From Hirudo medicinalis (Eukaryota > Annelida > Clitellata > Hirudinida > Hirudinidae): a stretch of DNA of 19,520 bases. Below the pieces are notes generated by a model that was given only the letters and a program-made list of their open reading frames with translations, was not told the DNA's origin and did not search any database. Position 1 is the first letter of the stretch. Each line of letters opens with the position of its first letter. The stretch covers positions 1 through 19,520 of the forward strand of contig MPNW01000872.1 in the NCBI GenBank assembly GCA_011800805.1, given 5' to 3'. Positions 1-10,412 of the stretch are shown here, one piece after another. Made by a program: the position numbers and the translations under genes.

Positions 1-363
1 CTTTGTTTCCTTTGTGCGAGTTTTTGTATAGTAGTTGTTGCGGTCAGGCGAATAAACGTACTGAACTAAACCCTCCTTTGTTGGACGTTACTCGATATTA
101 CTTTACGTTATAATACAAAACGTAACACAACCCAAACCAAGTTAAATTTAGGAACAGCTTACTAATGCACAAAAACTTAACTATAGCTTAACTGCCACAC
201 ATTGTAAATTCTGCCATCACAAAATTAATAAATGAATGGTAATATTTAACGACAAACTGGCCCGATACCAATGGCCGTGGCAGAGGTTTTCCACAAGAAT
301 GTTGGTCAAATGACGGGGAGTACCAAACGTTGCAGCTAATATCCCCAACCCCACTCCTAACAT

Positions 364-505
364 CAGTGTTGCTGGGTAACGAAGTAAAAGTAACGCGTTA
401 CTTTTGTAACTAAAATGTTCAGTACTTTTACTTGTCACGAAGTAAGACTTTCTGAAATACTTTAATACATTACTTCGTCCGCTACAAAGCGTTACAAAGT
501 AACAA
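364..505 (+). mobile_element. hAT-like DNA transposon terminus (fragment)
   Basis: The stretch begins with CAGTGTTGCTGGGTAACG and runs into self-complementary TAACGCGTTA and several copies of GTAAC/GTTAC words. This is typical of terminal sequences of non-autonomous hAT elements in animals, which start with CAG-GTTG and carry GTAAC/GTTAC-rich subterminal repeats. I find no matching inverted end (CAACACTG) elsewhere in the window and no transposase, so it is probably a truncated relic. The right border is approximate. Confidence 0.45.
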
Positions 506-1586
506 AACCAAGCAACCTTTGATGAGGTTGGTTTCACAAAATTACATTAATTTTATTGCAGTCACTTTTGGTAAGTTTATTTAATTTTGATGCTCATCTT
601 GAATGCCCGAGGATAGGTGAGGTGTCAGCTGCACTCGCATAAGTCGTGATAGCAGCTAAGAACTGGAAAAGTCATCAGAAGAAATAATGTTCATTTTAAT
701 TAATCTTTTCAAAATTCATTTAATTATGTAAATCAGCAGAAGAGCCGGTTGGTGTAAGCTTGATACATTCTAATGTGTATTTTAAGGTTTCTTTATAAGG
801 TTTTAAGGTATATAAGGGTATTTCAAGTTTATCAGTTACTATGATAACTTGAACTGTTGTAAATCGTGATTTGGTCTGATTTAAATTATTCAATACTTGG
901 AAGAAAATAAAAAAAATTTTTGTTTTAGTGTGAAAGGGATGAAAAGAAAGGACCTCCAACACAAACGAATTGAATTTTGGAGACAGTTTTTTAGGAAATG
1001 AATTTGACTTAATTCGGTTGAGTTTCAAAACCAACTTTACGATAAACAAGCTGCTGTCATTGCTAAAGTGATGAATACGTTCTAAGAGATTTAATTGCTT
1101 GCTGTTTCATTTATTTGCACACTTTCTAAAATGCACAACGATCCTACTATGATGTCGAGGTACGATACCATTTTTTGGTCATACAATGAGTGAGAAGCGA
1201 ATAGAAAAGCTTTTTTTTTTGCTGCTTCCGCTGGGAGTCTCTAAAAAGGTCTCTAAATGTATCATGAACTAGATCGAAGTTCTTCAGACTTTTTGATCCC
1301 ATGGACCGAACTATAAAACTCGAAAACAACAATTATTTCAAAATGAATAACTTTATTAAGCGATAATAATTGAATTGCAAAATTACACCATAACTTTGGT
1401 TCGGACCAAAATTCATCGCGGTAATTAAGGCACTGAATTATGATTTTAATAAGACACGCTATGAAAGTTCAACTGGGCTAACAAATAATTTTTAAAACAT
1501 TTCAGTGGTCATGATCAGTCAAAAATGTCATTGTGGGGTCAAAACACTTTAAATTATGGATAATTAATTAAATAAACAGCACAGCA

Positions 1587-1694
1587 TATTATAATGTATA
1601 ATTACCAATATTATAATGTATAATTAACGATATTATAATGTATAATTGCCAATGTTATAATGTATTTTTTACCAATATTATAATGTATAATTAT
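1587..1694. repeat. 22-bp tandem repeat, about five copies
   Basis: Five successive copies of a unit close to TATTATAATGTATAATTACC plus AA lie at 1587, 1609, 1631, 1653 and 1676. The first three are exactly 22 bp, the fourth is 23 bp and carries a T-run, and the last is partial. It lies in non-coding DNA. Confidence 0.9.
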
Positions 1695-1989
1695 TATTTA
1701 TTCATTTTCAGGTCGTTCAAATGATCAACTACTGAAAAACTTCAAAGAAGATAATTAGGCGTCAGATGAGAGAGACATGTATCAATAAAACCAATGGCAT
1801 TAGGTCACCGTAAGAAATGGCTGGCAACAATATTTACAAATTTAATAATGAAGACAAATCTCTCATGTGTAACTTTGGATTTTGTATTTCCTCTGCAATT
1901 TCGTCTATTAAATCTCAAAATTAACATGATTTAAATGAAAGTCACATTTCGCCCAGTACCTCCAAGAAAGTTTAAAAAATCGTCCATTA

Positions 1990-2002
1990 TTTATTATTTA
2001 TT
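1990..2002 (-). terminator. Poly(A) signals of the ApoL-like gene
   Basis: Two overlapping-style AATAAA hexamers on the minus strand (TTTATT on plus at 1990-1995 and 1997-2002) lie about 50 nt beyond the TAA stop at 2048-2050. That is the expected place for the 3' end of the gene read from 3431. Confidence 0.6.
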
Positions 2003-2047
2003 CTTACAATATTATTCTTACAATGTTTCTCTGGAATGATTTTTATA

Positions 2048-3431
2048 TTATTTATCAGAACAACATTCTTCCAATTGCTTTTTAAGCAATAAAATATCTG
2101 CTTCCAGTTTATTACCATATTTAGAAACGCCCCCTTTAGATAATCTAATCGACCTGGCGGCCAGCACGTTTAAGTCGAAAATGAAACTCGCAGCTACAGG
2201 TCCAACGTTACAGGCAGTACTAAAGATATTTCTTGTTCCCAGATTTACTCTTGATGGGCATATAAACATGTCTGTAAAATTAGAAACACCTGAAATTACC
2301 GTTTTTTGGGCCTGTATTGCAAATGTCTTTTTAGCTTCAAATGCTATTGCTTCACTATCTCCAGAGAGGTTCGGACGCCGAAAAATTGAATTTGATTTTT
2401 TAATCCGCTTCAACATGGCAAGCAACCTATAAACATATTGGTCATTCGCGGCCAAAGATGCCAGAGAATCGATGCAATTTTTTGTTAAGCAACTTCCAAT
2501 TGCTTTTGATCCCATTTCAAGAGCGGAACAAATCAATCCTACAGCCATGACTGTTGATGTCAGGGCTGTTGAAACTCCAGCTGAAGGACCAGCCAGAGCT
2601 AGTCCAGTGACAGCACATCCTGTCCCGACAAAACCCAAAGATGATGAAGTAATCAGGCTTATGTTCACGTTACGGCTGTGAAAATGCAATTTCTCAGCTG
2701 TAGTTCCAAAATTTTCCATCAGTTCGTTTCTCAGTAGAACAAGCAATTCAGTAATTCTAATAACATTTTTCCGAACAATTTCCGATTTCAAAGTCATAGT
2801 ATGGGTTCCATTCAAGCGATTTGGATCTTTGTTATGATTTGAAAATCTGCCTAATCTCCACAACTCTACTTCCTCCTCAATAGCTAATGAAAGTTTTCTT
2901 GGATCAATTGAAATCTCTCTCGACGAATCGCTTTTAGAAGTGTGGAATGTTAGACCAAATTCATCCAATCCTGATGGAATAAGCATTTGGCAGAGGACGT
3001 CGATTACGTTCATTGACTCCATCGTTTCCAGATCACCTATAATTTGATGTAATCCATCAATTGATAGGTCTAGAAATCCCAATAAAGGTAGTAAGTTCGT
3101 CAATGACGTTATAAAGTTATGCCATGCTGTTTTAACATCATCGATCTTTTCAATAGCCTTTTCAAGTGGTGTCCTTTCTGATTTCAACGAACTTTGAATT
3201 CGGATTTTTTTCTCGTTTAGCAATTTCTCATCAAATGGTAATTTGGGATGCAGAGATGGACGGAATAACATTAAGCTATTCTCCTCTGTAATGTTGGCCT
3301 CGTCACTTCCCTTCTCTTCGAAAGTATCCAAACTTCTTAAAGCCTTTATTAAATCACAGATTTCTTGTTCAAATTTACATCTTTGAATTAGATAAACTTT
3401 ATGAATTCTTTCCTTTCTATCATCGAAAGGC
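2048..3431 (-). CDS. Apolipoprotein-L-like protein (5' end unresolved)
   Basis: One long open exon of about 460 codons ends with TAA at 2048-2050. It reads as an acidic/charged helical N-terminal half, then a hydrophobic stretch around residues 262-315 rich in G, A, S and V (containing VTGLALAGPSAGVSTAL), then another amphipathic half. It ends in a membrane-like helix with a leucine-rich coiled tail (LEADILLLKKQLEECC). This order, a Gly/Ala-rich hydrophobic hairpin mid-protein and a C-terminal helix plus leucine zipper, is the layout of the apolipoprotein L family, whose members are membrane-inserting lipid-binding proteins. The call rests on layout and composition, not on an alignment. There is no ATG at the open 5' end. 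A good acceptor (TTTGCCCATTTTTAG) ends at 3432, so the exon probably starts at 3431 in phase 2, with an upstream or trans-spliced first exon. The first in-frame ATG is at 3271-3269, which would give about 407 residues. Other membrane-active helical proteins are possible. Confidence 0.68.
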
Positions 3432-3498
3432 CTAAAAATGGGCAAATAAATTTCTAATAAATTACAATTCTTAGCAAACAGACTAATTCTAAAGTTAT

Positions 3499-3504
3499 TT
3501 TATT
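3499..3504 (-). terminator. Poly(A) signal candidate between two minus-strand genes
   Basis: An AATAAA on the minus strand lies about 55 nt beyond the TAA stop of the duplicated-module gene (3559-3561) and about 70 nt before the splice acceptor of the ApoL-like exon. If used, it separates the two as individual messages despite their close spacing. Confidence 0.4.
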
Positions 3505-3558
3505 AGTTATAGTTGCTAGATTTTTACTATACTTTTGGGAAAATGTACATTTATAACT

Positions 3559-5007
3559 TTAAAAAATTAAAAATAGAAAAATAAAAAGAGAATTTTTAAC
3601 ATAAAGATTTTCTAACTCTGACATTACTGCTAGATAAAATGTTATTTTTCTTATTCCAAAATAAGATTTTGTTGTAACTATGATCAGAATTACAGAATAT
3701 GATCCTTTTTTTTCCCATATTTTGAAGATGTCTAGATTTAGAAAATGGTCGTAATTTTCTTCTCCTAACACAATAGGTATTCCAAAATCATTCTCTTCAT
3801 AATTCTTTATAATTTCGTAGCATTTCCCTTCAATAGTAAAATATAATTTGAAATAGTGCTTGAACCCAAAGCATTTGTAAAACAGCATTTCTTTAGACAT
3901 TGTGCAATCCTGCAAATAATCAATTGATAATAAAATATTGTTATAGGCGACAGGTCATTGATTTTCTAAATAAGCTTTGCGAACACATTTAGCATCTGTC
4001 TAAGGCCATGAAGATGACAATTAAAGAAAGCTGTATATCATTCCCTGACATGTCTTACCATTACCACAACATCCCATCTTACACAGAAATATTCATCCTA
4101 GAAAGTGGATAGTCATTAAAAGGATTGTTACGCAATGACTAGCAATATTACGTAAGCGTGGTAATACCACCCATTGTGAAATGGATAATTGGTTATTAAG
4201 GCGAGCTAAATAAAAACTAATCAACTACAAAGCTAATATAAAGGCTTGTCAATTTACAGGCCCTCGGTTTATTGCAGTATTATGCGAGCACTTCTTAAAT
4301 TTAGTATTCGATAATTTTGCAAAATGTATTTACCACTTACCTTAGATCTTACGCCATCTTTGTCAAATGCGATATTCGTGGAATTAGACAGAGTGTCTAA
4401 TTTGGAGGAACTAATTTCAGTGAATACCAGATTTATAAAATCAATGTCTTTATCCATCAGGTTTGTTATAACCACATTCACTCCGTTGGCAATGCATTTT
4501 CCTTTCATGATTTTAAACTCTTGACACAGTGTCAAAATCTATTTAAAAAAACCAACAAAACAACTCCTGGAGTTATAAATATGGATAAATGCTTAATTTG
4601 TTGGTTAGATTCACCTGGAATTTGGCTTTCATATTGCGCGATGATGATAATTCTATCTTCAACTCTTGCTTATCACATTCTGGCGAGAGCGTCATTTTGC
4701 AATTGTTCTTATATAATTTGAAATGTTCTCCTTTATAGCTAAAATACAATTGCCAGTAACCAACGTAACCTCCAAAGCACACATTTTCCGCTGGTAAATT
4801 TACGGTTTTCGCTGAATCTAGTGGTTCTTCCAAAAAAACACATCTCTTCCACAAAATATTCTTTGAAGTTTCAACATCTACTCTGGCGAGAAGTCCACTT
4901 AAATCGTGAATCCAAATGTTACTTTCACAGTACAGTATGACGACGTCACTAACTTTATCTTCCAGACCGTTGGTGAATGAAATGCTTTTAAGATTTTTCA
5001 ACGGCAT
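3559..5007 (-). CDS. Unrecognised protein with an internally duplicated ~130-residue module
   Basis: Three minus-strand exons join cleanly, all in phase 0. Exon 1 is 5007-4615 (131 codons, donor CAG|GTGAAT), exon 2 is 4538-4341 (66 codons, acceptor TTTAAATAG, donor AAG|GTAAGT) and exon 3 is 3909-3559 (acceptor TTATTTGCAG, TAA stop). They give about 313 residues. An in-frame TAA lies just upstream of the ATG at 5007, which supports this start, and there is no signal peptide. Exon 1 and exons 2+3 look like two diverged copies of one module. Each opens with a TN-L-DK-type strand followed by a V/I-rich strand. Each later carries a CFG-x3-Y-x-LYF-x3-G motif with a KN soon after (CFGGYVGYWQLYFSYKG in copy 1, CFGFKHYFKLYFTIEG in copy 2). 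The alternating hydrophobic pattern suggests beta-sandwich folds. I do not recognise the family. The hydrophobic tail of exon 3 may be intron read-through if a weak donor at 3617/3616 is used. Confidence 0.6.
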
Positions 5008-5265
5008 ATTTGATCTATAAACGTTAAATTAATATTATTGTAGAAATCGGCTCGGAAAATCCCCTCGTTGAAAACAAAGGCAATCTTTACAAGTCCACAA
5101 AAAAAGGGATGAAAAACTCAGATGCACCAAAAGAATTTCAACTCCAAACAGCATGCAAAATCAACGTGGATCCGAACTCAGTCCCCAGAAATTAACTTAA
5201 ACTTTATCACCATAAAATTCATCTAAAGTTTTTTAAAGAGTTTTACTAAACGGAAAAAATAATCA

Positions 5266-5271
5266 TTTATT
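5266..5271 (-). terminator. Poly(A) signal candidate for the minus-strand gene ending near 5391-5559
   Basis: A minus-strand AATAAA (TTTATT on plus) lies about 120 nt past the second stop at 5391-5393 and about 290 nt past the first stop at 5559-5561. It is compatible with either as the true end of the message. Confidence 0.35.
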
Positions 5272-5390
5272 TCCTAATAGTGATTCACCGACTATTTTTC
5301 GAATTCAAATAAAGGAGTTGATCTTTCACGTAGTCTTATGTGCACGCTCATAACTTGAAGATGACTTCCTTTTAAAGATTTAGATAACCA

Positions 5391-6312
5391 TCACCATCGG
5401 AATTCCCAAGCGTATTGCTGATGAGTAAGTTTAGCCAGGTGTTCAGCTCCAGTTTCTTCTCGCTTTCTCGATTGGAAATTCCAAAATTGTGATGAATTAG
5501 GGCATACTTCTATTAACAAAACTTCTATTAACAAAGCGACACATTCTCTATGAACATCTCAATCGGTCAATCCAAAGAATCGTTCTAAATTCCCAAGGGC
5601 ACTTTTAACGAAAACGCTTCTGTTCCTGAAAGGAAGATCCTTCAGAGTCGCACGCAGGCAGGTAGCAGCCGTTTGACCCTTTACTTGCTCGCAAATGTTT
5701 TTTTGTTAATCCACAATAACTGCTTCAGAAAACTTTGGACTAAAGAAAAATGACTAAACATGACGTTAAACTTTATAAACACTAAATTGTCATCATGTCG
5801 AAAAATCCAGGTGAGAGTCATTTTATTTAGGAGTTGGCTTACTTTGAGATATGTGACCCTCTGACTAATCATATTGAATGTTAGCCAACTCATCGACGGC
5901 AGCTTTTGGTACCCATCAGTTCGCTTTGCTTCAATAGCCTGCAAGCTGGCTTAGACGTCCGCGGGTTGACCTCTCTACCCATAAATAGGTGTGCGTGGCC
6001 GTGAGTATGTCTAGCATTGACGTCCATTGTACGACAAATAATGTTAGGACGAAACATGTTTACCTGCTCAATTTTGTCGCTGCCGATGTCATAAAAAAAC
6101 TCACATCACATAGCTAATTTATGCTTAGTAATGGGATTTCCTGGCTTAGCAATGACTCATCAATGCATCTGCTGTGTAATTCTAAACTCAAGAAATCACT
6201 GTAACTAGATATTAATAAATATAGATATAAATTCAAAGATTTAAAGGAATTTAGCATCTTGTCATTGAAACCGGGCTTACCGAATTTGCGGCTTTTGTAT
6301 CCAATACCACTT
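5391..6312 (-). CDS. Partial helical-repeat-like coding segment with an in-frame TGA
   Basis: Pieces of a minus-strand gene are visible, though its start is not. A 32-nt exon may lie at 6312-6281 (donor TCG|GTAAGC). A well-bounded 96-nt exon lies at 5938-5843 (acceptor CTTGCAG, donor AAA|GTAAGC, phase 0 at both ends). The next open block runs from about 5687 to a TGA at 5559-5561 and reads like one helix-turn-helix of an armadillo/HEAT-type repeat (TAATCLRATLKDLP, VKSALGNLERFFGLTD). After the TGA the same frame stays open for 55 more codons to 5391. That part continues in the same style (DVHRECVALLIEV) and contains a 15-nt direct duplication encoding LLIEV twice. Either the TGA is the genuine stop, or it interrupts a longer protein by nonsense mutation or recoding. 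The repeat-family idea is weak and no name is offered. Confidence 0.4.
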
Positions 6313-6429
6313 CTTAAACAGAAGTTTTCAATAATTTTTAAGCATGTTAAAATACGCTTTGAACAAATTTTAATCACGCAAATATTGACATTATAAGAAA
6401 AACAATTTGATCTTTCTCAAAATCAAGAT

Positions 6430-7246
6430 TCAAGGAACGTTGGGTCTTTCTGGTGAAACGCTTGCAGGATTTTCTAAGTATTTTTTCCTTTTTGACATTG
6501 GCGTAATTGGAGGACGAGAACTGCCTGAAACAAAATACTTTACATTTTTTGTGTCGATATAATATTTGATTTTAGGATTAACCGTTCAAACAAATTCAAA
6601 ATATTTAAGTATTAACAATAGTTTGATCTAACTTCCCGTAAATGCTTTAGCCTTACGGGGAGGTTCATTTATTGGCTTTTATTAAGTTTATTAACCTTAA
6701 TTTACTAAAAAAAATGAATAATAAAATCACAGAAGGGCTTACAGAAGTGAAGTCGCTTACTGAGGAGTGTTCTTGCATGTTTATCTCGAATAAAGCAAGC
6801 CTCTTGAAGTTTCTTTTCCAAAAGATTTTTCGTCACCTTTCTATGCCTACTAATGATGGACAGTGACCAACGTTTCTCGATATCCAAAGCTTTGCAGGTG
6901 CGATTCAATGTAGCCTGAATAGAGTTTCGCTGATTTTAAAATTCTAAATTAAAATAAAAGCAAATAAAAATAAAAATAAAAGCACCAATTCATACCTCAA
7001 GAATTGCATTTTGACGAAGGGCTTTGCGAAAGTTTTCGCTCTCCCAGTAAATAAAAGATGACTTCAGTTCTAAAAAAAAAAATTAGCAATTGGATGAATA
7101 TTCCACATGCAAATGTCTTTGACTTCGTTTTAAACACGTTCTTGTCAAAGAAGGTTTTCAACCAAATGTGCAAAAGTTAGAAAACTTCAGTTACCCATAA
7201 CACCAGCATCACCGAATTCAATTCTCGAACATGTTTTAATGCGCGC
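6430..7246 (-). CDS. Small charged coiled-coil protein, four exons, 5' end uncertain
   Basis: Four minus-strand exons close in phase: 7246-7195 (acceptor CATTCTCAG, donor GG|GTAACT), 7069-6996 (acceptor after a T-run, donor GAG|GTATGA), 6929-6761 (acceptor AAAATCAG, donor A|GTAAGC) and 6524-6430 (acceptor TTTGTTTCAG, TGA stop). They give about 129 residues, or 113 if translation starts at the ATG split by the first intron. The middle is almost entirely charged helix with a heptad-like pattern (FRKALRQNAILE, ALDIEKRW, LLEKKLQEA), and the tail is basic and proline-rich (SRPPITPMSKRKKYLE). There is no signal peptide or membrane segment. I do not recognise the family. The consistent exon borders and sensible protein make it a real gene. 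It is oriented head-to-head with POLDIP2. Confidence 0.62.
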
Positions 7247-7703
7247 CTGAGAATGCTAATTTAGCTGTTGCTCCAGGCAACATCATTGCGATCTGATTAC
7301 AAATTTTCGTGTAGTAACTGGTTTGGCAACACAATGAGCTTTTTCTATTTAGATAGCATTGTGATTTCTCATTCTTATTATTAGATCTGCACAATTAAAC
7401 ACGTTTGTATTGGATTCTGTTTTACGACATTCAAAAAAATCTTTAAAATGAGACTATTGCGTTTGATTGTAACCTCAAATGAGGTCAGAACTCAAGAAAC
7501 GAAAACGGTTTAAGGTTGCTGAGTAGTTTAACCTAGAATATTAATCATTTGCATTTAAAAAATAAAGTAAATCAATTGCTATTAAACATTTTACACCTAA
7601 TCTAAAGTAATTTCTGATTAATTTAAAAAATAATATATATATATATATATATATATACACAAACTCGCCATCCACCTTCCAATTATATATTTACGGTTTA
7701 ACT
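7247..7703. promoter_or_regulatory. Candidate shared promoter region between divergent genes
   Basis: About 450 bp separates the first visible exon of the minus-strand coiled-coil gene from the POLDIP2 start codon. No further exon is clear here. The stretch contains a (TA)n run and otherwise plain A+T-rich DNA, so any promoter assignment rests only on the divergent arrangement. A missing 5' exon of the minus-strand gene could also lie in it. Confidence 0.35.
7632..7658. repeat. (TA)n microsatellite
   Basis: An uninterrupted alternating TA run of about 13 units lies some 45 bp upstream of the POLDIP2 start codon, in the interval between the two divergent genes. Confidence 0.9.
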
Positions 7704-10412
7704 ATGTCGTCGGCGTTCGGTTTTAGAGTTTTCTCAAGTTTTAATTGCTTACTTAAGCCTAACAAGGATTGTTTGGTCTGGCCGATCTTTCTAAAACTAA
7801 CATCGCCTAAAATTGTTAGTAAAAGATTCTACGCGACAAAGTGAGATGTTTCGTTCGAAAGACCTTCAGTGGCCTGCAATATGTTTCTTTGAATGCCTGT
7901 CAATGTTTTTATTTTGAAGTGGCGATACCAATCCTTAAGCTCTGTTGTTTTTATATTATCTTGAAATTGGGCAGATTGGCAGAAGTTGGTACATTAGAAA
8001 CTCCAAAACTGCAGGGAAAGTATGACACTGGACAGGTATAAAAAGCTTAAAGCATACTTACTGTGACCTTTCTGCATAATTTATAACGCGCAATTATGCA
8101 ACATCGCAATGAATTTAGCATATTATTTAACAATATTTTGTTTTGCTTTTTTGCATAATGTCATATGTAAGTGAGAAATTAATCTCTTAAGAATAATATT
8201 GTTATTTGCAACTGGAATTAAATTTATCATCTCCAACTCAGCTTTTCATGCACAAAGTTTTCGGCTATCGAGGGATCATCCTGTTCCCGTGGGTTGGAAA
8301 AGTTTACGATCGAGATGCTGTCATCACGGAAGAGAGGTTTGCCAGTTGGCACTCACTTTTCTCTGATTTCAAATTTCACACAAACTTTATTTCATTTTAA
8401 ATATTGCTTAAATTTGTAATTTTTATTAAATTTTAAAATGTTTGAATTATCAAAACAGAATAAAAAAGATATTAGTATTAGATGGCAGATGCATTTGATT
8501 ATTTGTTTGTCAGAGAGTTTGTCGAACCTGATTTATGTATTAATGATTAATAATTGTTATTATTATTATTGTTGGTTATTGTAATTAATATTATCCAGCA
8601 AGGATGTAAAGTCCAAAGTGCACACATACTACCAGGTTCTCATGGATGCCAGGGATGTCCCCCATGTGGTAAGACCTTTACCCCTCATTGGCGAATTGGT
8701 GATGAGGATGAAGATTGATGATATTGATGATGATGGTGTGATGGTGATGGTGATGGTAGTGATGATGATGATGATTGTACACTGTTTTACAGAGGGTTGG
8801 GACGGAATCTGTTACATTTTTAAGTAACCAAGAGAACAATGGGACCCTTTACTCCATACCCGGTAAAACTTAATAATTGATCGATATCTAATTAAATAAT
8901 TATGTAATCAACGTAAATATAATTGTACAACTTGTTGTAAAGCATAATGCCAGCCGTGCCATGTCGATTATGATAAATAATCGATGATAACGATAACAAT
9001 CTTCATTACCGTGTTAAGTGCCGTGTTGAATTTTGGAGGTCTCGATTATGTTGCCCACGAGGACGTCCTACCGTACAAGACCTCCTGTTTCACCCCGATA
9101 AAGAACCACTTGTTCGACAAGTTCTTCATCAACGACTCTGTCAGTGGAGGTTGGATTTTGTTCCATTTTCATTGGAAGTCGTTGACTGCAACTCGGACTT
9201 GGGGTTATAAATGAAGGTGTGACTGCAAAAGACCTACGATTCTCCTACCTCTGGTCTTGAGATGATTGTTGTATAGTTTATAATTTAATTTAATTTTTAT
9301 ATTATAATTTAATTTAATTTTTACATTATAATTGTAATTTATAATTTAATTTAAATTATAATCTAATCAACACAGGGAATGGGAAATTAATGAAATCATT
9401 CAAGCTGTGAATAAGCCCGAGTTGAATTAACACACTCACGAATAAAAACAGCTTTAATTACCCATGGCATGAATCTATTTCCAGGGCTCGTGGCAAAAAA
9501 CTCTCTGCAGGAGTGGCAGAACAAGAACTACCCCTGGCTCGAGCTGACGGACATTCACCGCGAGACCACCAAGAACATCAGGGTCACCGTCATGCCCTTC
9601 TTCATCGGTTCGAGGGTCGGTTGGCCGTGCAAATCACTTTCCTGTTGCAATTGTAATTTAGTGTCCTACTATATTTTCGGGTGTATTGAGATCTGAAAGT
9701 TTTGAATTTGTAACATAATTATTTTTTATTGATCAATAATTATTTTTTAAATAATGCAGGAAGTACAGCAGACTCAAGTCTATTGGGTTAGAATCTCTAA
9801 ATTGTAATGATTACATTTGTAAGACACCGATTATTATTGGTGCTAACAATTACATAATAAATAAATAAATTAATTTGTTTTTATCCTCAGTGGAGATACT
9901 GCATCCGACTGGAGAATCTCGGAGAGGAAAAGGTTCAGCTGAGAGAGAGGCATTGGAGGATATTCAGTCTTTCTGGCACCCTCGAGACTGTCAGGGGACG
10001 TGGCATCGTCGGCCAGGTTTCTTCGGTTTATTGAAAGCTTTGCATCATTCGTTTGATTTGAAGTTTGATAAAGATTGTGATTTCGTAATGTTTACTATTG
10101 TCAATGTGAATATCTTTACCTGATTTATATTTACTCGTCTTTTGCATCAGGAGCCCGTTTTCTCAAAGTCGCAGCCAGCTTTTCAGTATACGAGCCACGT
10201 TTCGCTCCAAGCTCCGAGCGGGCACATGTGGTGAGTGTCGAATGTGCTCACTCTGTCGCCAACAAATTATTGGAATTATGCCTTTTTTAATTATCTTCAG
10301 GGGAACTTTCAAGATGGAAAAGACGGACGGAACATCGTTCGAATGTCGCATCCCGCCGTTTTCACTCGAAAGCAAGACCTCTGATGGACCCTCTCAGGGA
10401 TTCATGTCATGA
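7704..10412 (+). CDS. POLDIP2: Polymerase delta-interacting protein 2 (PDIP38/POLDIP2), 11 exons
   Basis: Exons are 7704-7840, 7975-8035, 8242-8336, 8599-8668, 8793-8862, 9039-9149, 9485-9615, 9760-9786, 9891-10016, 10151-10230 and 10301-10412. All borders are GT..AG and the phases close to 339 residues, near the usual family length. The N-terminus is basic, hydroxylated and free of acids up to KRFYATK, a mitochondrial presequence pattern. Then comes the YccV-like domain (LFMHKVFGYRGIILFPW, HTYYQVLMDARDVPH) and the C-terminal ApaG/DUF525 domain from about residue 211, with the GxGxxG motif GRGIVG. Family knowledge: binds DNA polymerase delta p50 and PCNA, acts on PrimPol and Pol eta, and in mitochondria stabilises the ClpX substrate ACSM1 and supports lipoylation. 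Exon 8 is only 27 nt (EVQQTQVYW). The C-terminus after PPFSLESK is lineage-specific. Confidence 0.96.
8699..8778. repeat. Imperfect (GAT)n repeat inside a POLDIP2 intron
   Basis: About 80 nt of GAT, GGT and AGT triplets lie between exons 4 and 5 of POLDIP2 and stop shortly before the polypyrimidine tract of the exon 5 acceptor. The apparent methionine/valine-rich open frame is an artefact of the repeat. Confidence 0.85.
9276..9362. repeat. A+T-rich short tandem/direct repeats in a POLDIP2 intron
   Basis: The word TATAATTTAATTTAATTTTTA is present twice in close succession (once with C), followed by further TATAATTTAATTTA copies. It lies in the intron between exons 6 and 7 and is non-coding. 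Confidence 0.7.

Larger units (their letters stand above)
1..2047. other. Gene-poor A+T-rich stretch
   Basis: I see no convincing gene in these two kilobases. They hold a hAT-like transposon end, a 22-bp tandem repeat and the poly(A) signals of the minus-strand gene that ends at 2048. A minus-strand open frame of 109 codons lies at 720-1049, but it has no recognisable domain and no good splice or start context, so I do not call it. Confidence 0.6.

Noticed and set aside
720..1049. Minus-strand open frame of 109 codons
   Set aside because: It passes through an A+T-rich region and has no domain I recognise. A possible acceptor inside it does not phase-match any donor I can find, so there is not enough to call a gene.
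1147..1332. Minus-strand frame with a charged MGSKSLKNFD start
   Set aside because: It is short, isolated and contains a lysine run from a poly(T) tract. There are no splice sites or family match.
2181..2681. Plus-strand open frames opposite the ApoL-like exon
   Set aside because: They are antisense shadows of a much longer coherent minus-strand frame.
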